A stretch of 64,000 nucleotides of DNA from Corella eumyota (lineage: Eukaryota > Chordata > Ascidiacea > Phlebobranchia > Corellidae): contig OY720102.1 of NCBI GenBank assembly GCA_963082875.1, positions 8,122,001 to 8,186,000 of the forward strand, in the 5' to 3' direction. The position numbers were made by a program, and so were the translations under genes. This document shows positions 55,486 through 64,000 of the stretch, piece by piece. Within the stretch, counting starts at the first letter, position 1; every line of letters begins with the position of its first letter. The notes beneath the pieces are model-generated. The model saw only the letters and a program-made list of their open reading frames with translations. It did no database searches and was not told where the DNA came from.

Positions 55486-55672
55486 GGAAATTAAGGAAAT
55501 AGAAAATAATGCAACTTTCGCCACTTCTTATTTTGCTTTTATGTAATTTTTGTTTCTTTTTCGTTTTTTATCTTCCGTTTCTTCTTTTTCGGTTTCTTCA
55601 ATTTTCATTACTTTATTATTTTATTTTATTAATTTTCATTTCATTTTTTTCCATTTCCTTAAATTCACTCGC
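55486..55672. repeat. Decayed relative of the foldback arms
   Basis: GTGGAAATTAAGGAAATAG on the left and a run of TTTC/TTCTTTTTCGGTTTCTTC blocks ending CCATTTCCTTAAATTC on the right copy the layout and wording of the 22.8-25.3 kb units, much diverged. Confidence 0.55.
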
Positions 55673-55732
55673 TACACTATAATATAATATCTTTATGTTT
55701 CTAGTTGATTAAAAACTTCTAATATTACATTT

Positions 55733-56247
55733 TTAACTTGTTGTCCACACAGTAAGCCCACTTTCTTCTGTGAAATCACAATCGGTAATATTGAGTTTTG
55801 TGAATTTGTCAATAACCTTACCTAGTAATGTCACGGTTTTATTACCAACTTTGTTGAATGATAGGTTCAATTTTATCTAAACCATCATAAACGTGCAATA
55901 AATGATATTTGTTAAGTGTTATGTATAGGTTAGATCTCAGAGCATGGCGCAAATCTGAATAGCGGTCGAGACGATTTAATAATAGCGTCGAGTGTTTGAA
56001 CAACAAGGCGTAAACATAAGATAATAAACCAATTCGAACAAGCTTGTCACATTTTCTAGGCTACACAAATTGTCAGGAATTCAAAATTGCATTTTTTACT
56101 TAAAAATTAAAAAAAAGCTCTTTATTAAAAACTGCTATTTTACATCAAAATTAGTCTCTCATATACAATACAATTATTATACTTAACTGTTCTTACAGTA
56201 TTACCTTTCAGTATTTATCAGTTTCTTGGGCAAAATTAAAAAGCGAA
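55733..56247 (-). CDS. Possible exons of an unidentified minus-strand gene or relic
   Basis: Minus strand. From an acceptor CCTAG at 56056-56060 a frame of 70 codons runs to 55842 (KCDKLVRIGLL ... KYHLLHVYDGL). A separate 47-codon frame begins at a TTTAG acceptor (first base 55876) and ends in TAA at 55733 (GKVIDKFTKLNITDCDF). The two overlap in different frames, so they cannot both be one simple exon. Upstream, 56205-56247 lies between AG and GT and is phase-compatible with the 70-codon frame. The peptides look protein-like but match no family I know. It may be a real gene with alternative exons or a decayed one. Confidence 0.35.
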
Positions 56248-57480
56248 CTTTTTTAATTAATATATAAAAAAAAGCCTAAAAACTAATATGATTTAACTTA
56301 CTTATTTATATTTTTCAATACCGAAATATTCGTAAAGTTGTATTAGATCGGGAGACGTTTTTTAGTAGTATCCAACCCACCTCAACAAAATTTAAATAGA
56401 AAAACTTAAAATAAAAGATAAAAAAAATTAAAATAATTTTTGTTTTTAAAAATGGTGTTCTTTGTCTAATTTAACCAGTATTGTCTTTGTTGAGGCTTCC
56501 GTAGTTGCTGACTTTTTACAGATAATCGCCGTTGTTGATCTGAATTTCATTATTCAACATTCGATTTTTTTGGTGGTTGAAATCGTAATTAACTTAAAAA
56601 CGAGAACAAAACTAAATTTGCTATGCTTTTTCGGATTTTTGAAAATACGAATTAAAAAAAACTAAACAACTTGTTTTCCTGACCATAATTACATGCAAGT
56701 TTAAAATATTTTTTTTTTAAATTTACAGAAAAATCACAATACTTTTAGTCTCAAGATAAATAAATTGAAAAACTTAAAAATGTACATATAAACAAAAAAA
56801 AACTACAATTAAAAAGGTTACTTGCTGATGAATCCGTACAAAAATATATCTAGAATAGGGTTGTATACTATAGCAAATTTCGATTTATCTGTTGCGTGTG
56901 TGCGACAAGAAATGTTTAATTGTAAACCAATTAACTACCATAAACTTAAAAAGTAAACTTAACTTATATGCCAACCTAAAAGTATCGATAGTTTTTAAGT
57001 TGTAAATTAGTTAAAAAAAAAAACTTAAATGAATTATCGTGATATTATAAATCTTGCATTTTTTTTTGAAAATCGATTGAGTTAGGGTTTCTGCTTGATT
57101 AGGGTTAGAAAACCAGGGTTAGGCTTTTCATTAAAAATAAATCGAACATGCAAAAATTTTGATTAATAAATTGTTATAGAAACGGTTTGTTTGTTAGATG
57201 TTTAAAGTTTAAACATTGTGTTTTCTAATACATTCTTTTTAAGTTCCTATAATATGTAGATACTTTAATATGTTTATTCATTGTTAATAACCGTTAGCAA
57301 TGTTAAAAATATACCATTTTATTGATATAACGATTTAATAATTTGTATAATTTAGTAAGTGCGTATTGAAAACTTTAAAAAATTGTAAATGTTAAGTTGT
57401 AAAAGTTGTTTAGTATAAGTGCGTAAAAATATATAACAAAAATTTGTTTCGGATAAGCATTTTTTGTCTATTAACCACTT
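56248..57480. other. AT-rich intergenic or intronic region
   Basis: Holds further weak minus-strand exon-like stretches (56827-56891 with acceptor and donor; about 56530-56600) and CCCTAA-like repeats around 57080-57125. Nothing certain. Confidence 0.3.
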
Positions 57481-57520
57481 ATGTTGAAGGGCTGTCCTTA
57501 CAGCTTAAACAATAAGAAAC

Positions 57521-58214
57521 ATGTTTTACCTCAACCCAGCTGCCCAGTTCTTCATTAAACAGTTTGGGATGTTATTTATTATATTTGCAACAGTTATAAC
57601 AGCAACCCTCGTCAAGGTAATAAGATATATCATCGCTAAACTACTTATAATCACTATATCACAAATAAAACCTATGTGGTGTGCTCTGAACTGGATTTTT
57701 TCTGTTAAAATTTATAATATAGAGTTAAATATGTTCATAAGCAATATGATGTTTTGTTAATGCGGGGGCTGGTGGAACTAAAGGCTAAACAAACCCTTTT
57801 TTATGACTTGCTGCATTATTTTAGTTACCAATATGCAGTTAGTTAACCAATGTTACCAATATGCAGTTAGTTAACCTAGTTCTGACTTTTGTTACCAATA
57901 TGCAGTTAGTTAACCGAGTTCTGACTAAATTAACAATATCAGCAACTTATAAAGTTTTTTTTTAATCTTTGGCTGCCATATTATAATTGCTTCTTCTTGC
58001 CAAGGTCTTTCTTTCTATTCTCTATTTTACTAACAAATCAAGTTTTTTTTTTTAGTTAAACTTAGTCCTTTTTTTTCAGAATTGGTATAACAATTTCGAT
58101 GCAAAATTGTTATACCAAAAAGGGCAAAACAAAATTCAAGAATATGCCATGGTTTTTAGTGGATTTCAAACAATTGTGAAGATAAGGAATAGGGACATGG
58201 CTTTTTCAATGTAA
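57521..58214 (+). CDS. Two-exon gene for a 76-residue single-pass membrane protein
   Basis: Exon 1 57521-57616 (32 codons) ends AAG before GTAATA; exon 2 58080-58211 (44 codons) follows TTTTTTCAG, and TAA is at 58212-58214. An in-frame TAA at 57506-57508 supports the ATG. Residues 15-31 (FGMLFIIFATVITATLV) form one hydrophobic helix after a short N-terminus; the rest is hydrophilic and basic, with NWYNNFDAKLLYQKGQ just after the membrane. Size and layout resemble small mitochondrial or ER membrane proteins, but I recognise no family. CCTTACAG at 57496-57503 just upstream could be a 5'-UTR or trans-splice acceptor. AATAAA occurs at 58453. Confidence 0.6.
57824..57914. repeat. Three copies of a 25-bp repeat
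   Basis: GTTACCAATATGCAGTTAGT plus TAACC at 57824, 57852 and 57890, in the intron of the 76-residue gene. Confidence 0.9.
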
Positions 58215-58574
58215 AATACAGTAAGATAACTTGGAATTTATGTTTAAAACAATTTTAATTTTTGTTTCTTAATTTAATTTTTTTGTCTTTCCCATAGTTT
58301 GTATTAAAAATTTAAAATATTTAGTTAAATCAATAATTTTGTCAACAGTTATTTTAAAAAAAAGATAAAATTGGGATAAAGAAGCGCCTATTGATAGATC
58401 TCTTGCTAAAAAAAGCATTGTCTGGTAGAAAAGCAACTCTTGATAAAGACAAAATAAACAATATAATAGTATAATTGATATATTGTATCAAATCAAAAAT
58501 AAACAAAAAGGGTAAAAATATGTATTTTTGATAAAAAATTATGGCTGTGCTTAGCAGTTTTAGTCTTGCACTAC

Positions 58575-58916
58575 CGGCACCTATAAAATATATATACAGG
58601 ATCGAATAAAACAAATGGATCGAATAAATAGAATGTACCCGAAAAGATTGCAAAGCGAATGGACCGAATGGATCAAATGGATTGAATGTCTTGTGGTTAT
58701 TAAATAGATCGAATAGACCAAGTGGATTGAATGGATCACATGCATTAAGCTTATTCTGATTAGGTGGGGGTTGGGGTAAGGTTTAGTTCATGCAATCTTT
58801 TTGTTTCATTTGATGCATTTGATAACCATCTGATATATATTTGATTCATTCGGTCCATTTAATCCATTTATTCGTTAACCATTTGATCCATTCGATCCTG
58901 TATAGATTATAGGTAC
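58575..58916. repeat. Foldback element with GGATCGAATG arms
   Basis: Left end GGCACCTATAA, right end inverse TTATAGGTACC. Both are followed inward by TACAGGATCGAAT and then loose repeats of GAATGGATC/AAATGGATC; the right arm is the inverse (GATCCATT and variants). The centre is G-rich (GGTGGGGGTTGGGGTAAGG at about 58764). Arms of tandem short repeats again fit a foldback element. Confidence 0.75.
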
Positions 58917-59995
58917 CCTTTTACCACTATTCAGTACACTCTGACAACCTTATAATTAAAAAAAAAATGTATATATAAACATATATTGTATTATAATAAC
59001 AATTTTAAAGATATAAGTTTATTATAACAAAATATAAGTAAATGTGTTTAACCATTTTTAAGGGCAAAACAACATCAAATTTTGCACGAGATATTGTGAC
59101 AATTTAAAGAATCCCTCCAAAATTTGTAAGAACCGTAGATACTTTGCTCTACTTAAATAACATAATAAGTAGTCTGTTTGGAAAAATATTTACATTTCGC
59201 ATTTGAAACACTTTGGTCTCATGTTTTTATAAATAAATATAAAAATGATAATATTTTGTTTCTTATTTAACATGCATGTTAAAATGGGTTAGCTTTAAAC
59301 TACTTTTTATTGTAAGTGCTATATTTAACAAGGTTTATTGTAAGTGCTATATTTAACAAAGGTAGCTTTAAACTACTTTTTATTGTAAGTGCTATATTTA
59401 ACAAGGTTATAAATATGTCCAACAACTAATAAATACATTTAATATATATATATAAAAGTTAGTATTTTTTAAGTAATAACGTTACAAAAATGTTTAAAAA
59501 CACTTGAACAAATATAAAATCAGGACTAATTCACATAACATTTACTTACAGTGTGAAACATATATTAAAAAAATTTAGCCATTATACAAAACTGTCGACA
59601 AGCTTTTAGAATAAGGAATGTTTTTGTTATATGCAGCATACATTTTATTAGCCTTGCAATAATTTATTTGAGGTGTTTATGCTGAATGAAAAAATTCAAA
59701 CATTCAAATAGAAAAAAAATTAAAGACAGACCATTTAAAATAAAAATTTACATATCTAGTTTGTTTTATAGACCCTACCCATATTAAATTGAACTATCAG
59801 TAGGCATATGATGCCAATATTCTAGCTTCATATCCTTGTGATCCTTTTAAAATTTCTTAAAAACAACCAGAGACATCCAACAGTTTCTTCATCTAACAAA
59901 CCAAACCCATTTAAAAACAAAGATTGTTTTATCGAAATACTACCAAAACATTTTTATGTTATATTCTTTGCAATATCAATCTAACATCATTGACA
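58917..59995. other. AT-rich intergenic region
   Basis: Apart from the tandem duplication at 59288-59406, nothing recognised. Confidence 0.4.
59288..59406. repeat. Local tandem duplication
   Basis: AGCTTTAAACTACTTTTTAT and TTGTAAGTGCTATATTTAAC recur two and three times respectively. Confidence 0.85.
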
Positions 59996-60287
59996 CCGGC
60001 AGCGTGGTGTTGTGGTAAGAACACTTGCTACACCAACATAAGGTCGCAGGTTCAATCCCCATTGCTCTCATTCTGTAGCGCCTTTAAATAAGCCAATATA
60101 AACAGTATAAACTCCTACTGAGCCAACACTATATCAGCAGCATAATTACCGGGCAATTATAGTCTCTATAATATTTTAAACTGCCGCAGGCAACTCGGGA
60201 CTGGGCCGGAGTAACTGATGTTACTCTATGTATAGGTCGCGCATTCGACCTTTCCACATCGAGGATAAAGATATATACAAAAAAAAT
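59996..60287 (+). mobile_element. tRNA-derived SINE, GGTCG/CGACC subfamily
   Basis: Complete copy with the compensated last stem (60235-60239 with 60246-60250); starts CCGGCAGCGTGGTGTTGTGG. Confidence 0.94.
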
Positions 60288-60335
60288 ATACATTAGAACT
60301 ACTATTAACAAATACATTTACCTAGCAATCCATCA

Positions 60336-60618
60336 TGTTGCAATAACTATGGAATACTGGTACAACAAACACGTTTTTTTAAAGATCGGGTTATTTTTCA
60401 CCTTTCTAGAAAAAAAAATCGTTTAACATAAATAAGTAAAATGACTCAAAATATTAAGTGTTGATTAAAGTGTTTATATTAACGTCATAACGCATGCATT
60501 GTCTTTGTTCCCATAATGCATTTTCCTAACGTTATACTTTATTAGTTGTGGTTCTAAAAACCTCGTGGCTACTACAAATAAACTTACAAGAATAATCAAG
60601 ATATTATGATTATTAACA
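60336..60618 (+). repeat. Candidate 5' LTR of the Ty3/gypsy element
   Basis: Starts TGTTGCAATA and ends TATTAACA (TG...CA), directly followed by TGGTAGCAGC, a plausible primer-binding site, and then the gag-like region. The partner LTR is outside the window, so the boundary is inferred. Confidence 0.45.
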
Positions 60619-63600
60619 TGGTAGCAGCTAAACGGATTCAAATTTAAAAAGATGGCAGAAGCTAATTTTTGATTACCGCCTATATTAAATGTCAATGATA
60701 GTAATTTGTCGGAAGCTTTTAGAAATTGGCGACAGCAGTTAGATGTTTACATGCTGGCAAGTGGAGCTTCAACAAAAGACAAAAATATACGCGCAGCTAT
60801 AATTTTACATTGTGCGGGACCTCAAGTAATTGAAATTTGACGATCCTGAAGATCGAGATGATCCTAATAAAATGTTAAAGGCCATAGAAAACTATTGTAC
60901 ACCCAGACAGAATGTGACTTACCAAGAACGTTTTGATACCGTTCTAAATGAATTGCGTACAAGAGCAGAAGCATGCAATTTTCAAGATAAAGACAGAATG
61001 ATAAGAGATAAAATTGTATTTACAGTCACTGGTAAACTGCAAGAATTATTACTTCGCGAAATAGACTTAAATTTAACGAAAACCGTACAGATATGTCGTG
61101 CAAGTGAAATGTCTGTAAAACATGCAAACGAATTGTCGTCTAGTAGCATGCAATCTCAGTCTAAGCTTGTAAATAGAATTGAAGCAAAATCTAGTGGTAA
61201 CTATCGGAAAAATACCCTAGAAGAAATGAACGAAAAAATGATAAAAAACTGCAATTTTTGTGGAACGTTACACAAGTGGGGTAAACTTTTTTGTCCTGCT
61301 TGGGGCAAAACTTGTTCAAGGTGTCAGGGAAAAAATCACTCTAGAAATAAGTGTAAGGAAAAGATACACTCTCTTAAAGCAGCGAAAAACGTAGCCGCAG
61401 CTGAACCTGAACAACCAATGAAAACCAAAAAACAGTGGTTGCAACAAGTACATGCAGACCAAGAAAAAAGGCTTATGGCAAAGTAAATGGTTGTGCAGTG
61501 AAATTTCAACTCGATAGCGCATCTGACGTGAATACGATTTGTCAGAGATATGTGAAAGAAAACCAAGTAGATTTTAATGCTAAGAAATTAGTGATGTGGA
61601 ATAAATCGGTATTTCATCCTATTGGTGAAGCAGTACTAGATGTCACAAACATTAAAATAAGAAAATCTACAAGATTAAATTTTGTGTTGTGGGGAATGAT
61701 CTTAATTGTCTAATGGGACTAGAATCTATCACAAAAATAAATGTCATAACGGTAAATGACAAAAACTTTATTGCAAATATAACTGAAGATACAGCACTTG
61801 GTGATTTAGGAATGACTAGTTTAACTGTAGACCGTGATGTTTCTTCGAAAGCACTTCCGTGCCGAAGAATTCCTTTTGCTTTACAGGATAATGTAAAACA
61901 AGAAATCGATTTAATGGTTGCCAGGGGAATTTTGGAACCAGTGGAACAACCTACAGAATGGGTGAGTCAAATGGCAGTCGTCCAGAAATCAAATGGTAGT
62001 TTGCGGATATGCATAGTTCCTCAACCACTTAATGTTGCACTCAAAAGAGAACATTTTAAACTACCAACTATCGACGATGTTCTACCTAGCCTAAACAAGG
62101 CAAGAATATTTAGTAAACTCGACGTTAAGCAAGCTTACTAGCATGTAAAACTTGATGAAGACGCCAGTAAATTAACGACAATGATTACGCCTTTCGGTAG
62201 ATTTCGCTGGAAAAGGTTGCCTTTTGGTTTAAAAGTAAGTAGCGAAATTTCTCAAAAACGGCTAGTTCATGCCTTGATAGACTTAGAAGGTCTAATTTGT
62301 GTAGCCGATGACATTGTTGTTGTTGTATGTGGTTCAACAGATGAGCAAGCTGAACTTAATCATGAAATAAATCTAAAGAACCTGAAAAATCGTTGTCGAG
62401 AACGAAATATAAAGCTAAATGAAATCAAAGCAGTCGTTAAAAGTACCGAAATAACTTTTATGGGACACCGTATAGCAGCCAATGGTATAAAAGCGGATAG
62501 CTTGAAGCTGGAAGCAATTTTAAAGATGCCTCGTCCTACTTACGTGAATGGTGTTCGACGATTTTGTGGTATGATCCAGTACTTGGCGTGATTCATGCCA
62601 AATTTATCGATGGATCTTGAACCTATTCGAACATTAGTTCGGAAAGACGTTGAATGGAAGTGGGATGCAGAACAAGAAGAACAATTTTGTGAAATTAAAG
62701 AAAAAGTTTCTTCGACGCCACTTTGACCAAAGTAAAAAAGTACTTCAAGATGAAAAACCAATCGAGTATGCGTCTCGTGCGTTGACGTCGTCAGAGCGTA
62801 ACTGGGCTCAAAAAGAAAAAGAGACTCTAGCTGTAGTTTTCGGTTTGGAAAGATTTGATCAATATACATATGGCAGACTCGTATATGTACAGAATGACCA
62901 TAAACCGCTGGAGACAATATCACGAAAACCTCTTAGTCAAGCACCAAAGCAATTGCAAGCGCTAATGATGCGTTTATATCGATACGATGTTGTATTTCAA
63001 TACACACCCGGTAAAGAATTGGTGATAGCCGACACTCTTAGTCGAGCTTACGTCATAAGAGAGACTGATGACGTAAGAATAATAAACATAGATGTATTTA
63101 GTGAAATGCCTGACGCAAGATGTCAAGAAATAAAGCAAGCTATGATACATGATAATGAAGCGCAACAGCTTCTAAAGGTAATAAAAAATGGCTGGCCAGA
63201 TAACAGATGTGAACTTTCTATGCTAGTAAAGCCATATTATTGTATTCGCGACACGCTGAGTCATCAAGATGGAATTATTTTAAAAGGAGAAAGAATCTTT
63301 ATACCAAGATCATTTCGTCCTGATATGAGAAATAGATTGCATAGCGCACATCTTGGTTATGATAGCATGATGCGTAGAGCACGTTCTGCTATATTTTGGT
63401 TGGGTATGTCGCAAGAAGTAAAATAAATTGCTGAGTCTTGTGATATTTGCCAAGAAATGAAGTAAAAAAATCAGAAAGAATCGCTTCAACAGCATAGTGA
63501 AGGTACACTACCATGGGAAAAAGTTGGAATAGACTTTTGTGAATACGATAATCGTACTTACTTAATCACTGTGGATTATTTGTCAAATTTTATTAAAGTT

Positions 63601-64000
63601 GATTTACTAACTACAATGACGAGTTCTCAGGTAATAATTTGCCTAAAGAGACATTTTGCAAGATATGGTATTCCAAAATGTGTGGTATCAGATTGTGGTG
63701 GACAATTTACTTCACACGAGTTTAATAAGTTTACAAAAGAATAGGGAATAAACTATGTTACATCATCACCGGGACATCAGCAATGTAACGGCAAGGCAAA
63801 AGCCGGTATAAAAGCGATTAAAAATCTTAAGAAATCGTTGCGTGACAACCGCGATCAATTTCTTGGACTTCTTAAAATGCGAAATACGCCAAGACAGGAT
63901 ACGAACACACGTCCTGCAGAAATAATGTTTGGTAGAGCAACAAGATCAGTAATACCCATGTTTAAAACCAGCTCTGCTAACATGAATTTAAAAAAACAAA
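60336..64000 (+). mobile_element. Broken Ty3/gypsy (Metaviridae-type) LTR retrotransposon, cut by window end
   Basis: Parts in order: candidate LTR and primer site; gag-like region about 60650-61420 with zinc-knuckle cysteines (CNFCGTLHKWGKLFC); protease-like region about 61480-61750; reverse transcriptase about 61850-62590 (FSKLDVKQAY, VADDIVV); RNase H about 62740-63050; integrase zinc-binding and core regions about 63300-64000. Domain order RT-RNaseH-INT defines Ty3/gypsy. It is a fossil: the reading frame is interrupted several times (at least about four). Protein motifs are still easy to read, so the insertion is not ancient; LTR divergence cannot be measured here. Confidence 0.92.

Noticed and set aside
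57080-57125. Interstitial telomere (CCCTAA-like words)
   Set aside because: Only three or four dispersed, imperfect units; too little to call.

Overview
The window is animal (metazoan) genomic DNA: AT-rich, standard genetic code, short coding exons (about 50-240 bp) split by many introns, and dense short mobile elements. Two long conserved eukaryotic genes, both on the plus strand, fill most of it. Conservation to vertebrate orthologues is high, but introns are short and transposon-laden, which suits an invertebrate; an ascidian tunicate is one guess, not established by the sequence.

Layout. 1-1256: upstream region with a CpG-rich promoter candidate and a doubtful minus-strand terminal exon. 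1257-20482: CKAP5/XMAP215/ch-TOG microtubule polymerase, 44 coding exons whose lengths sum to an intact 1971-codon frame. 20483-26881: intergenic region with SINEs, a 2.6-kb tandem array of foldback (giant hairpin) units, and a triplicated motif before the next gene. 26882-53782: symplekin, the mRNA 3'-end processing scaffold, 28 exons found (1226 codons from the first visible exon; the initiating exon is unresolved). 53783-57480: intergenic, with a possible minus-strand gene or relic near 55.7-56.2 kb. 57521-58214: a previously unlabelled two-exon gene for a 76-residue single-pass membrane protein. 58575-58916: a second foldback element. 60336-64000: a broken Ty3/gypsy LTR retrotransposon that runs off the window.

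Mobile DNA. About 32 copies or relics of one tRNA-derived SINE cover roughly an eighth of the window; the SINE body folds into a series of short hairpins, at least one with compensatory changes between copies. Three hAT-type MITEs have perfect 8-bp target duplications, another MITE has perfect 20-bp terminal repeats, and a 520-bp element sits inside a SINE with a 5-bp duplication.

Splicing. Frame continuity plus homology force 4 of 70 introns to be GC-AG, and one symplekin intron has a U12-like donor. The last exons of CKAP5 were duplicated, and the intron copy expanded into a minisatellite. The two main genes work in unrelated processes (spindle microtubule growth; mRNA cleavage and polyadenylation); their adjacency has no evident functional meaning.
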